A stretch of 64,000 bases of DNA from Acidimicrobium ferrooxidans (GTDB lineage Bacteria; Actinomycetota; Geothermincolia; Fen-727; Anoxymicrobiaceae), in contig DYIU01000002.1 of NCBI GenBank assembly GCA_020723485.1, positions 343,543 through 407,542 on the forward strand, given 5' to 3'. The translations under genes and the position numbers were made by a program. Shown here piece by piece: positions 28,559-40,390 of this stretch; within the stretch, counting starts at the first letter, position 1; every line of letters starts with the position of its first letter. Under the pieces are notes generated by a model. The model was not told the DNA's origin. It ran no database searches and saw nothing but the letters and a program-made list of their open reading frames with translations.

Positions 28559-29134
28559 TCAGGTCGAGTAGCGGCTTCCCGGAGCGTCGACCGGTACGCC
28601 TTCGGCGCAGAGCGGACAGTTGCCCGGCGGGTACGAATCCACCTGAATGCGCACGAGGGAGGACACCGGGAACGGTATCTCGACCTCACCCCCGCGCCGG
28701 TCTACGATGCAGGCCAGCCCCATGACATCGGCTCCCGCCTCTTCCACAAGGCCGGCAAGCTCCATGATGCTGCCGCCGGTCGTGATGACGTCTTCGACGA
28801 GGAGGACCCTGGAGCCAGGCGGTATCTCGAAGCCGCGCCTTAAGGTCATTCGGCCTTCCGACCGTTCGGCGAAGACCATCGGGACCCCCAGCGCGTGGGC
28901 GCACGTGAACCCGACGATGAGGGCCCCGAGGGCCGGCGCGAACACAAGGTCCACGTCGCCCTCGATCATCCGCGCTATCGCCTCTCCCGCACCCATCGCG
29001 TCCCGCGGGTGCTCGAGGAACAGCGAGCACTGAATGTAAGTATCGCTGTGCAGCCCCGAGGAGAGCTTGAAATGGCCCTTCTTCAGCGCGCCGGTCGCTT
29101 CGAGCCGCCCCAAGATACCGCCGTTTTCGCTCAA
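28559..29134 (-). CDS. pyrE: orotate phosphoribosyltransferase
   Basis: The product is 191 residues. The PRPP-binding motif is VLLVEDVITTGGSIMEL, and FKLSSGLHSDTYIQCSLFLEHP forms the orotate side. The C-terminal SYPPGNCPLCAEGVPVDAPGSR is typical of the longer actinobacterial and Thermus-type enzymes. It makes orotidine 5'-phosphate from orotate and PRPP. It is the last gene of the pyr operon. Confidence 0.95.
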   Translation of the reverse strand: MSENGGILGRLEATGALKKGHFKLSSGLHSDTYIQCSLFLEHPRDAMGAGEAIARMIEGDVDLVFAPALGALIVGFTCAHALGVPMVFAERSEGRMTLRRGFEIPPGSRVLLVEDVITTGGSIMELAGLVEEAGADVMGLACIVDRRGGEVEIPFPVSSLVRIQVDSYPPGNCPLCAEGVPVDAPGSRYST

Positions 29135-29153
29135 CGCCCCCGGACCTCCCCCG

Positions 29154-29885
29154 TCATGGCCGCCCGCCCCCGATACTGCGCAGCATCTCCGAAGCCACCG
29201 ACCTCGGATCGACGGCCCGGTAGAGAGGCCTCCCGACGACCAGGAAATCGGCCCCGGCGCGCAAGGCGTCGGCGGGCGTCGAGACGCGCTTCTGGTCGTC
29301 CCGGCTGTCTCCCTCGAACCTCACGCCCGGTGTAACCAGGGTCATGTCGGGCCCGACGCTGCGCCGGACCTTGAGCGTCTCGAGCGGCGACGTGACCAGC
29401 CCGTCCATGCCGGAGTCCTTCGCGAGCTTCGCCAGCCGCTCGACCTGCCCTTCCACCGAGTCCGAAACTCCTATCTTCCTGAGCGCCAGAAGGTCCATGC
29501 TCGTGAGGACCGTGACCCCGATCAGCATCGGCCTCCTTATCTCGCCCCTGCGACAATGGTCCCGCACCGCCGCCTCCGCGGCCCTCATCATCTCCTGGCC
29601 TCCCATAGCGTGGAGGGTCAGCATGAAAGGCTCGAGGTCACAGAGGGCCAGTATCGCGCTCGATACGGTGTTCGGGATGTCCATGAGCTTGAGGTCGAGG
29701 AACACCTCGAAGCCGTCGCCCCTGAGCGACTCGAGGGCTCCGGTCCCGGCGCTCGAGAACAGCTGCAGGCCGACCTTCACGACATCGACCAGGCCCTCCA
29801 GGGAACCCGCCACCTTCCTGGCCTCGTCGAGGTCGGAGGTGTCGAGCGCCAGTATCAGCGGACTCAGGCGTGGTCTCTCCATCAT
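29154..29885 (-). CDS. pyrF: orotidine 5'-phosphate decarboxylase
   Basis: The product is 243 residues, the type I enzyme. The catalytic DxKxxD motif is in FLDLKLMDIPNTV; LILALDTSDLDEA begins the barrel and VTPGVRFEGDSRDDQKRVSTPADAL ends the phosphate-binding part. It yields UMP. It starts 7 bases after pyrD. Confidence 0.96.
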   Translation of the reverse strand: MMERPRLSPLILALDTSDLDEARKVAGSLEGLVDVVKVGLQLFSSAGTGALESLRGDGFEVFLDLKLMDIPNTVSSAILALCDLEPFMLTLHAMGGQEMMRAAEAAVRDHCRRGEIRRPMLIGVTVLTSMDLLALRKIGVSDSVEGQVERLAKLAKDSGMDGLVTSPLETLKVRRSVGPDMTLVTPGVRFEGDSRDDQKRVSTPADALRAGADFLVVGRPLYRAVDPRSVASEMLRSIGGGRP

Positions 29886-29892
29886 GTCCCTC

Positions 29893-30816
29893 TCACCCGT
29901 TCACCTTCAACGCTCCAACCAGCCTGCGGGGACCGTCCGCTCCCGCCTTCTCAATCGCCGCGGGCAGGTCCTCGAGTATTCTAGCGGCCCTGTCGGGGTC
30001 CTGGAATGTCGAGGTTCCGACCGACACCGCCGCCGCTCCGGCCAGCATGAACTCCACCGCGTCCCCCGCGTCGTACACCCCGCCTCCCCCGATGATCGGA
30101 AGGCTGGTCGCCCTGTAGCAGTCCCATACCGCCTTAAGGGCGACGGGCTTTATGGCCGGGCCGGAAAGCCCTCCCGTCACCGCGCCGAGCCGGGGCCTCC
30201 GGGTGACCGGGTCTACTGCGAGCCCGGGTATCGTGTTGATGAGCGAGAGTCCGGCCGTCCCGGCCCGCGCCGCCGCCTCTGCCACGCGCGAGATGTCCGA
30301 CACCGCCGAAGAGAGCTTGACGAACAGCGGGAGAGAGCAGTTCTCTCGCACCGCCTGGACCACCGTCGCGGTCGCCCCCTCGTCGCACCCGAAATGAATA
30401 CCGCCTTTCTCGACATTGGGGCAGGATACGTTCACCTCCAGCGCCGCGAGGCGTCCGGCACCCTCCAGCCGGGAGGCAAGCTTCGCGAAGTCGCGGACGG
30501 TCTCGCCCGCTATGCTCGCCACCACTACTGTGTCCAACCCGCTCAGCGCGGGGAGCACCTCTTCGACGAGCCTCTCCACTCCTACGTTTTCCAGGCCGAT
30601 GCTGTTCAACATTCCACCGGTGGTCTCCCATATCCTGGGCTCCGGGTTCCCCCTGCCCGGCTCGACCGTCACCGACTTCAGTATCACCGCGCCCAGCCTC
30701 GAGAGGTCGACCAGCGGAGCCATCTCAAGGGCATAGCCCGCGGTGCCCGAGGCGAGCACGACCGGGTTCTTCAATCCTATCCCGGCAAGATCGACAGCCA
30801 GTTCGATATCAGCCAC
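29893..30816 (-). CDS. pyrD: dihydroorotate dehydrogenase class 1B, catalytic subunit
   Basis: The product is 307 residues. The catalytic base is the cysteine in NVSCPNVEKGGIHFG, the mark of cytosolic class 1 enzymes. FMN contacts include GLSLINTIPG and GGGGVYDAGDAVEFMLAGA. With PyrK it forms a heterotetramer that uses NAD+. A hairpin repeat (30831-30880) lies between it and pyrK. Confidence 0.96.
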   Translation of the reverse strand: MADIELAVDLAGIGLKNPVVLASGTAGYALEMAPLVDLSRLGAVILKSVTVEPGRGNPEPRIWETTGGMLNSIGLENVGVERLVEEVLPALSGLDTVVVASIAGETVRDFAKLASRLEGAGRLAALEVNVSCPNVEKGGIHFGCDEGATATVVQAVRENCSLPLFVKLSSAVSDISRVAEAAARAGTAGLSLINTIPGLAVDPVTRRPRLGAVTGGLSGPAIKPVALKAVWDCYRATSLPIIGGGGVYDAGDAVEFMLAGAAAVSVGTSTFQDPDRAARILEDLPAAIEKAGADGPRRLVGALKVNG

Positions 30817-30830
30817 CCTCTCCGCAACAC

Positions 30831-30880
30831 GGGGTCAGGTCCCGCGTTGCGCTTCTCAGCGCAACGCGGGACCTGACCCC
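30831..30880. repeat. GGGGTCAGGTC-family hairpin, copy 3 (perfect 22-base arms)
   Basis: Arms 30831-30852 and 30859-30880 are perfect inverted repeats with a 6-base loop (TTCTCA). The arms begin GGGGTCAGGTC and end GACCTGACCCC. The outer flank CGCAACAC continues the pattern of copies 1 and 2. The right arm encodes the last residues of PyrK and the loop holds its stop codon, so the element is inside the pyr operon. Confidence 0.9.
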
Positions 30881-31684
30881 TCTGTGCGTTTCTTCCATGA
30901 GACCTGGCGGGAGTCGAAGACCGGGCCCTCCAGGCAGACGCACAGGCTCCGCCCTCCGGCGCCCTCCTTGACGCACCCCCTGCAGGCTCCTATCCCGCAG
31001 GCCATCCTCGAGTCGAGCGATACCTGGCACGGTATGCCGGCACCTTCGCACAGGCCCGCCGCGGCGGCCATCATCTCCTGCGGGCCGCACACGAATGCAG
31101 CATCGAAGCCCCGCCGAAGAATTTCCGGGAGCCCGTCGCAGGCCACCCCGGCTTCGCCACGGGAGCCGTCCTCAGTGAAGACGGAAACGCCCCCGCGGAG
31201 CTCGTCCAGCCCGGGACAGACGCCCGACACGGTCCTGAACCCCGCCAGGAACTCGTAGGTTACGCCTGACCTGTCCAGCTCCCTCGCCAGATACGCCAGC
31301 GGCGCCGCCCCGATGCCCCCGGCGACGAGGAGCGCCTTCCTGACCCCGGCCACCTCGAAGCCGCGGCCCAGCGGTCCGAGCATCCCCACGCTGTCACCAG
31401 GCTCAAGGAGGGAGAGCCGACGGGTGCCCCATCCTACGACGTCCACCATGAACGACAATCGCAGCCCGCCCTGTCCGGCGCTCGCGCCGAACGCGCTGAG
31501 CGGCCTTCGGAGTAGGTGCTCCTTTCCGGTGTCGCACCGCACCTGGTAGAACTGCCCGGGTGCCGGCGCCTTCAGCGGACCTGCTCCGGCGGCGGCGGCG
31601 AACTCGAGGAGAATAGTCGCCCCCGCGTCCTGACGGCCGAGCAGAGTGGCCTCGAACAGGGCGGCGGCAGTCGCGACCTCGGTC

Positions 31685-31692
<8 letters not shown>
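30856..31692 (-). CDS. pyrK: dihydroorotate dehydrogenase electron transfer subunit
   Basis: The product is 278 residues. It has the ferredoxin-reductase fold: an FAD region around [10 protein letters not shown] and NAD-binding [16 protein letters not shown] and [10 protein letters not shown]. The [2Fe-2S] ligands are in CGIGACRGC with a later C.C pair. It shares 8 bases with carB. The C-terminal residues GSGPALR are encoded by the hairpin repeat, so the repeat replaced or extended the original end. The function is unlikely to be lost because the cluster motif lies well upstream. Confidence 0.94.
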
Positions 31693-34951
<3,259 letters not shown>

Positions 34952-36079
34952 CTACTTACGCCACCCCTTCATGGTCTCGACGAACCGGTCGAACAGGTAT
35001 CGGGAGTCGTGGGGGCCCGGGCACGCCTCCGGGTGGTATTGCACGGAGAAGGCCCCGACCTCATCGCAGCTGATGCCCTCGGACGTCTCGTCGTTCAGGT
35101 TCCAGTGTGTGAGCTCGACCTTCCCGAACTGGCAGTCGGAGAGCGAGGTCGTGTCCACGGCGAAACCGTGGTTCTGGGCGGTGATCTCTACGCGGCCGGT
35201 CGCCCCGTGCATTACGGGCTGGTTGGCGCCCCTGTGGCCGAACTTCAGCTTGTAGGTACTGCCTCCCAGGGCAAGCCCCAGGAGCTGGTGGCCGAGGCAG
35301 ATACCGAAGATGGGCTTCCTGCCCAGCAGGGCTCTTATTGCCTCAATGGCGTACGTGACGGCCGCCGGGTCCCCCGGCCCGTTGGAGAGGAAGACCCCGT
35401 CCGGCTCGAGCGCGAGGACACCGTCCGCCGTTGTGTCGGCCGGCACTACCGTGACGCGGCAACCGTGCGAGTTCAGCAGCCTCAGGATGTTGCGCTTGAT
35501 GCCGAAGTCGAACGCTACGACCTCGTGGTCGGGGGGAGAGTCCAGGCCCTCCTCCCAGACGTACGGCTCGCGTATGGTCACGCCCTCGACCAGGTCCAGG
35601 CCCACCAGCCCGGGCGCTCGCTCGACCTTCTCGAGCAGGCTCTCGGGATCGAGGTCCAGGCTGCTCAAGCCGCCCTCCATCGCCCCCCTTGTGCGGATGT
35701 GACGGGTGAGGGCCCTCGTGTCTATTCCCTCGAGGCCCACCACCCCGTTCTTCACAAGGAAGTCGTCGAGGTCGCCCGACGAGCGCCAGTTGCTCGCGAG
35801 CCTCGAGGACTCCCTCACTATGAAGCCGCCCATGTAGACGCGGTCAGACTCGAAGTCTTCCGGGTTCACGCCGTAGTTGCCGATGAGCGGGTAGGTCATG
35901 TTGACCATCTGCCCGGCGTACGAGGGATCGGTCAGTATCTCCTGGTAGCCGGCCATGCTGGTGTTAAAACAGACCTCCCCGAAGAACTCGCCGGGGGCTC
36001 CCATGCTCACGCCCCGGTAGGAGGTGCCGTCCGAGAGCACGAGCAGGGCAGGCTCTCTCTTCCTCATGTCGAACACCAT
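34952..36079 (-). CDS. carA: carbamoyl-phosphate synthase small subunit
   Basis: The product is 375 residues. The glutaminase triad is visible as Cys in [14 protein letters not shown] and His-Glu in [12 protein letters not shown]. The N-terminal domain has [20 protein letters not shown]. It supplies ammonia from glutamine to CarB. The start is 4 bases past pyrC. Confidence 0.97.
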   Translation of the reverse strand: MVFDMRKREPALLVLSDGTSYRGVSMGAPGEFFGEVCFNTSMAGYQEILTDPSYAGQMVNMTYPLIGNYGVNPEDFESDRVYMGGFIVRESSRLASNWRSSGDLDDFLVKNGVVGLEGIDTRALTRHIRTRGAMEGGLSSLDLDPESLLEKVERAPGLVGLDLVEGVTIREPYVWEEGLDSPPDHEVVAFDFGIKRNILRLLNSHGCRVTVVPADTTADGVLALEPDGVFLSNGPGDPAAVTYAIEAIRALLGRKPIFGICLGHQLLGLALGGSTYKLKFGHRGANQPVMHGATGRVEITAQNHGFAVDTTSLSDCQFGKVELTHWNLNDETSEGISCDEVGAFSVQYHPEACPGPHDSRYLFDRFVETMKGWRK

Positions 36080-36083
36080 GGTC

Positions 36084-37490
36084 TCAGTCTCCAGTTCCGG
36101 CCGCCGCCGACGCTCTTTCTCCGGCGCCGACGCGCCCGGCGTCCTTCTGCTTCTTCCTCGCAGTCCCCTGCTCAGGGCCCGGTGAGAGGTCGCCTTCCCT
36201 CACCACCAACCTGCCCCTGAATACCGTGTGCACTACCCGGCCACGCAGCCGCCACCCGCCGTACGGGGTGTTCCGCGCCCTGGACTTGAACGCCCTTGGG
36301 TCCACTATCCACTCGGTCTCGGGATTGAACACCACCAGGTTGGCAGGCGCCCCCTCCTCCACCGTCGGCATGTATCCCCAGCGGCCCATGTCCATGATGC
36401 GCGAGGGGGCCAGGGTCAGCTTTTCAAGCGCTTTCTCCAGCGACAGCACCCCCGTCTCGACCAGGCGGGTGAGGACCAGGGCAAGGCACGTCTCGAGCCC
36501 GACGACGCCGAACTCGGCCCTGTCGAACTCGGTCTCCTTCTCGTGCGGGGCGTGCGGGGCGTGGTCGGTGGCGATCACGTCGATGGTCCCGTCCGCCAGC
36601 GCCTCGAGGAGAGCATCGACATCGGCCTTGGAGCGCAGCGGCGGGTTCATCTTCATGTTCGTGTCGTAGTCGGTGAGCCCTGAGTCGTCGAGCAAGATGT
36701 GGTGTGTGGTCACCTCGCAGGTCACTGGGAGGCCTCGTCTCTTAGCGTCACGGACCAGGTCGACCGACCTCGCGGTCGATACGTGCGCCAGGTGAAGCCG
36801 GGCGCCGGTCTTCTCCGCCAGGCAGATGTCACGGAACACCCCTATCTCCTCCGACTCGGGAGGTATCCCCCGCAGGCCCAGCAGGGTCGAGTAGTAGCCC
36901 TCGTTCATCTGCCCGCCGGCCGAGAGGCTCGGCTCCTCGCTGTGAGATATCACCAGGGCGTTCATGGTGCGGGCGTACTCCATGGCGCGCCGCATTATCT
37001 CGGAGTCCGAGACCGGACTCCCGTCGTCGCTGAAGCCCATCACGCCCGCCCTGCAGGTGCCCATCTCGCCCATCGGCGCCAGGGTTTCCCCGGCGCGCCC
37101 CTGGGTGATGGCGCCGTGGGGAAGCACCATGCACAGCCCCTCGTCAACGCCCCGGTCGAACACGTACTCGGCCACCGATGAGTTGTCGATGGCCGGCTCC
37201 GTGTTGGGCATGCAGAACACGGCGCTGTATCCCCCGCAAGCCGCGGCCCTGCTGCCGCTCGCGACGTCCTCCTTGTACTCCATGCCCGGCTCCCGCAGGT
37301 GCGCGTGGAGCTCGACCAGCCCCGGCGCCACGATGCAGCCGGAGACGTCCACGACCTCCGCGCGACCGGGGGACAAACCCTGCCCGACGGCGGCGACCAC
37401 GCCCTTTTCGACCAGGATGTCGGTCTCGGCGCCGAGCCCTGCCGGAAAGCTCAGGACCCTTCCGCCCCTGAGCAGGACTCCATTACCCAT
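36084..37490 (-). CDS. pyrC: dihydroorotase
   Basis: The product is 468 residues, a class I (Bacillus-type) dihydroorotase. Metal ligands are in [36 protein letters not shown] and [17 protein letters not shown] at 37490 is chosen because GGAGG precedes it, with 8 bases of overlap with pyrB; an upstream frame to 37535 lacks conservation. The last 35 residues ([15 protein letters not shown] and on) are an unusual basic, Ala/Gly-rich tail. Confidence 0.95.
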   Translation of the reverse strand: MGNGVLLRGGRVLSFPAGLGAETDILVEKGVVAAVGQGLSPGRAEVVDVSGCIVAPGLVELHAHLREPGMEYKEDVASGSRAAACGGYSAVFCMPNTEPAIDNSSVAEYVFDRGVDEGLCMVLPHGAITQGRAGETLAPMGEMGTCRAGVMGFSDDGSPVSDSEIMRRAMEYARTMNALVISHSEEPSLSAGGQMNEGYYSTLLGLRGIPPESEEIGVFRDICLAEKTGARLHLAHVSTARSVDLVRDAKRRGLPVTCEVTTHHILLDDSGLTDYDTNMKMNPPLRSKADVDALLEALADGTIDVIATDHAPHAPHEKETEFDRAEFGVVGLETCLALVLTRLVETGVLSLEKALEKLTLAPSRIMDMGRWGYMPTVEEGAPANLVVFNPETEWIVDPRAFKSRARNTPYGGWRLRGRVVHTVFRGRLVVREGDLSPGPEQGTARKKQKDAGRVGAGERASAAAGTGD

Positions 37491-38418
37491 GACTGCCTCC
37501 AAGGAGGTCGTAGAGGACCGCCATCCTGACGGCAACCCCGGCGGCGACCTGTCCGGTGATGACCGACTCGACCTCGTCGGCCACCTCTGACGCTATCTCC
37601 ACGCCCCGGTTCATCGGACCGGGGTGCATCACCAGCGGCTTCCGCTTGAGGCGGGACCAGCGCGTCTGTGTGAGCCCATACTGGAGCGTGTACTCCCGGA
37701 GCGAGGGGAACCTCGACTCCTCGACCCTCTCCATCTGAATGCGGAGCAGGTACAGGACGTCGCACCACTCGAGCGCCTCGTCTATCGAGCCGGTCGTCTC
37801 AGCTCCCATCTCCTCGATCCCCTCGGGGAGCAGCGACCTGGGCGCGACCAGCAAGACGTGGGCGCCCACCCTGTTGAGGGCGATTATGTTGCTGCGAGCG
37901 ACCCGGGAGTGGTCGATGTCGCCGACAATGGCTACCTTCAGGCCCTCCAGGCGCCCCAGTTCCTCTCTCATGGTGAACAGGTCGAGGAGCGCCTGGGTCG
38001 GGTGCTCGTGCATGCCGTCACCCGCGTTGACCACGGAGCAGTCGATCCAGCCGGTCAGCATCTGTGCGGCGCCCGCGCTCTGGTGCCTCATCACCACCGC
38101 GTCGACGCCCATCGCAACGATGGTCTTCGCCGTGTCCTTGAGGCTCTCGCCCTTCGAGAGGCTGGAGGAGCTCGTGGCGAAGTTTATGACGTCCGCTGAC
38201 AGCCTCTTCGCGGCCAGCTCGAAAGACATGCGGGTCCGGGTGCTGGGTTCCAGGAAGAGGTTCACGATGGTGCGGCCGCGCAGGGCGGGGACCTTCTTCA
38301 CGGGACGGGTCGACACCTCCGCGAACGAACGTGCCGAGTCGAGCAGGCTGATGATGTCGGGTCCTTCGAGCTCACGGATGGAGAGCAGGTGCCGGTTGCC
38401 GCTGACGGTTTCGCTCAC
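37483..38418 (-). CDS. pyrB: aspartate carbamoyltransferase catalytic subunit
   Basis: The product is 311 residues. Carbamoyl phosphate is bound by [17 protein letters not shown], and [14 protein letters not shown] and [11 protein letters not shown] are conserved. No pyrI is present, as in Gram-positive operons. It overlaps pyrR by 4 bases. Confidence 0.97.
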   Translation of the reverse strand: MSETVSGNRHLLSIRELEGPDIISLLDSARSFAEVSTRPVKKVPALRGRTIVNLFLEPSTRTRMSFELAAKRLSADVINFATSSSSLSKGESLKDTAKTIVAMGVDAVVMRHQSAGAAQMLTGWIDCSVVNAGDGMHEHPTQALLDLFTMREELGRLEGLKVAIVGDIDHSRVARSNIIALNRVGAHVLLVAPRSLLPEGIEEMGAETTGSIDEALEWCDVLYLLRIQMERVEESRFPSLREYTLQYGLTQTRWSRLKRKPLVMHPGPMNRGVEIASEVADEVESVITGQVAAGVAVRMAVLYDLLGGSHG

Positions 38419-38963
38419 TCCTCGGCCTCCTCTCCTATCTCCACCATGTCCGCCCCGTCGACCTCGACCAGCGAGACCTTCACCTTCTCGTTGCCGGAGG
38501 TGGGTATGTTCTTGCCCACGTAGTCGGCCCGAATCGGCAGCTCGCGGTGGCCCCTGTCGACCAGGACAGCGAGCTGGACCACGCTGGGACGCCCGAAGTC
38601 CATCAGGGCGTCCATCGCCGCACGGGTGGTGCGCCCGGTGTAGAGCACGTCGTCAACCATCACGACTTTCTTGTCGTTGATGTCGAAGGGTATCTCGGTG
38701 ACGCCGACACTCGCCGCGCGTCGGGTGGCGACATCGTCCCGGTAGAAGGCGACGTCGAGCTCGCCGACCGGGACCTGACCCCCCTCTATCTCCTCGATGG
38801 TGCCTGCCAGCCTCCTGGCGAGGAAGACGCCCCTGGTCCTGACGCCCACGAGCGCCAGGTCCGCGGAGCCCTTGTTCCTCTCGAGCATCTCGTGGGACAT
38901 GCGCCTGATGACGCGGGCGATGTCGTCTGAGTCGAGGACCCGGGCCCGGGCCTCAAAAGCCAC
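38415..38963 (-). CDS. pyrR: bifunctional pyr operon regulator / uracil phosphoribosyltransferase
   Basis: The product is 182 residues. The PRPP motif is [21 protein letters not shown] and [10 protein letters not shown] is conserved. GTG at 38963 is chosen because AAGGAGG lies 4 bases upstream; the frame extends to 39014 without support. PyrR binds UMP and then its RNA site in the leader, favouring the terminator. The site and terminator are both visible upstream (39014-39099), so this operon very likely regulates itself by attenuation. Confidence 0.95.
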   Translation of the reverse strand: MAFEARARVLDSDDIARVIRRMSHEMLERNKGSADLALVGVRTRGVFLARRLAGTIEEIEGGQVPVGELDVAFYRDDVATRRAASVGVTEIPFDINDKKVVMVDDVLYTGRTTRAAMDALMDFGRPSVVQLAVLVDRGHRELPIRADYVGKNIPTSGNEKVKVSLVEVDGADMVEIGEEAEE

Positions 38964-39013
38964 GACGCCTCCTTCCGCGGGACGCTTCCAGGAGAGCCGG
39001 CGCCTTCGCCGCA

Positions 39014-39046
39014 TAAAAAAACGCCTTCCCGAGTACCGAGAAGGGC
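39014..39046 (-). terminator. intrinsic terminator of the pyr leader (attenuator)
   Basis: On the reverse strand, GCCCTTCTCGG pairs with the later CGGGAAGGC (39046-39022) around a short loop, followed by a run of seven T residues down to 39014. It ends about 50 bases before the pyrR start, the expected place for a PyrR-controlled attenuator. Confidence 0.85.
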
Positions 39047-39081
39047 TTATGTGCTTTCAGGTTCTTCACTTCGCTCCCTTG

Positions 39082-39099
39082 CTAGCCTCGCCGGACTAG
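39082..39099 (-). promoter_or_regulatory. PyrR-binding anti-antiterminator element
   Basis: Reverse-strand bases 39097-39084 read AGTCCGGCGAGGCT, an exact match to the PyrR-binding consensus ARUCCNGNGAGGYU. It is capped by CTAG on both sides, which closes the stem. It lies upstream of the terminator in the nusB-pyrR gap, in the normal order for PyrR leaders. Confidence 0.88.
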
Positions 39100-39130
39100 A
39101 TTAAAGGCCTTGAGACAAAATATCACTTTT

Positions 39131-39568
39131 CTAACCTGCGGGCAAGCTGAGCCTTCCCTCCTCCCTTTCCCGGTTCGCCCGCCCCAGGAGGCCGTTTATG
39201 AACTTCCCGGAGTCCTCGGTGGAGAACTCCTTGGCGAGCTCCACCGCCTCGTCGATGCTGGCCCCCGCGGGGATATCGTTCTCGAAGAATATCTCGAAGA
39301 GGGCCATCCGCAGTATGTTCCTGTCCACGCCGGGCATTCGGTCTATCACCCACCCCTGTGAGTAGTCGGATATGACCGAGTCTATGGCAGCCAGGTTCAT
39401 GCGGACGCCCTTGACAAGCTCGATGGCGAACTCGCCCGGCTCATCCTCCCCCACCTGCCGCCTTCCCTCCAGCACCTCGACCAGCGTGGAATCGTTCATG
39501 TCCATCTCGAAGAGTATTCGCAGGGCGCTGCGCCTCTGTCTCGTCCTCGAGCTCTCCTGCCTGGCCAC
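39131..39568 (-). CDS. nusB: transcription antitermination factor NusB
   Basis: The product is 145 residues. RRSALRILFEMDM (family RR.A...L...D), ELVKGVRMNLAAID, WVIDRMPGVDRNILRMALFEI and GASIDEAVELAKEFSTEDSG are all typical. NusB with NusE binds boxA RNA and supports rRNA transcription. It starts 3 bases after efp; transcription may run on from efp through nusB into the pyr leader. Confidence 0.96.
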   Translation of the reverse strand: MARQESSRTRQRRSALRILFEMDMNDSTLVEVLEGRRQVGEDEPGEFAIELVKGVRMNLAAIDSVISDYSQGWVIDRMPGVDRNILRMALFEIFFENDIPAGASIDEAVELAKEFSTEDSGKFINGLLGRANREREEGRLSLPAG

Positions 39569-39571
39569 CGG

Positions 39572-40129
39572 TCAGACCCTCTCGATGTATCGCCCCGTGC
39601 GGGTGTCGACCTTCAAGGTGTCGCCCTCCTCCACGAACAGAGGGACCTGGATCACAAGCCCTGTCTCGAGCGTCACGGGCTTCGTGGCGCCGCTCGAGGT
39701 GTCCCCCTTGAGCCACGGGTCGGCCTTCGCCACCGCCAGGGAGACCGCGGCGGGCAGCTCGAGCGTGATGGCCTTGCCGCCCCGCAGGAACACCGAGAGC
39801 TCCTGGTTTTCCACCAGGTAGGAGGCCGCCTCACCCACTACCTCGGGCGGCACCGCCACCTGCTCGTAGTTCTCGAGGTCCATGAACATGTAGGAGTCCC
39901 CGTCCCTGTACAGGTACTGCATCTTCCTGTGCTCGAGGAGCGCTTCGTCCACCTTCTCCCCAGCCCGGAACGTCTTGTCGACCACCTGGCCGGTCTCGAC
40001 GTTCTTGAGCTTGGTGCGGACGAAGGCCGCGCCTTTACCCGGCTTCACGTGCTGGAACTCGACTATGCGCATCAGCGAGCCGTCCATGTCTATTACGAGC
40101 CCGTTACGGAAATCAGCTGTGGTTGCGAT
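39572..40129 (-). CDS. efp: elongation factor P, apparent AUC start codon
   Basis: The product is 185 residues from 40129. It has the EF-P core FQHVKPGKGAAFVRTKLKNV; the loop lysine that receives the modification in some species is in PGKGA. It relieves stalling at polyproline. The frame before ADFRNG reads I-A-T-T, where mycobacterial EF-P has M-A-T-T, and the codon in the Met position is ATC. AAGGGAGGAAGG, a strong ribosome site, lies just upstream at the right spacing. The nearest in-frame ATG is at 40162 without a good ribosome site and would add 11 residues. It could also be a sequence error. Confidence 0.92.
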   Translation of the reverse strand: MATTADFRNGLVIDMDGSLMRIVEFQHVKPGKGAAFVRTKLKNVETGQVVDKTFRAGEKVDEALLEHRKMQYLYRDGDSYMFMDLENYEQVAVPPEVVGEAASYLVENQELSVFLRGGKAITLELPAAVSLAVAKADPWLKGDTSSGATKPVTLETGLVIQVPLFVEEGDTLKVDTRTGRYIERV

Positions 40130-40390
40130 TACCCTTCCTCCCTTGCACTCCGTTCTGTCCATTGGTGTCCGGCCCGTTAAGACCGCGGCCTTCTCGGACC
40201 GATCTCGTGCTAAATGATACAACAACGGTGCGGCCGGCATCAGATGGCCGGCGAACCGCGTGGGGGGCTGTGTCCGTCAAAGAAGGTGCGGCCGAAGCCG
40301 ATATACAAATAGATTGTAGGCTCTCCACAGACCGAGGTGATGAAGTTAACCGACCGGCCCGAAGCACTTAAGAACGTCGGAGGAGCGCGG

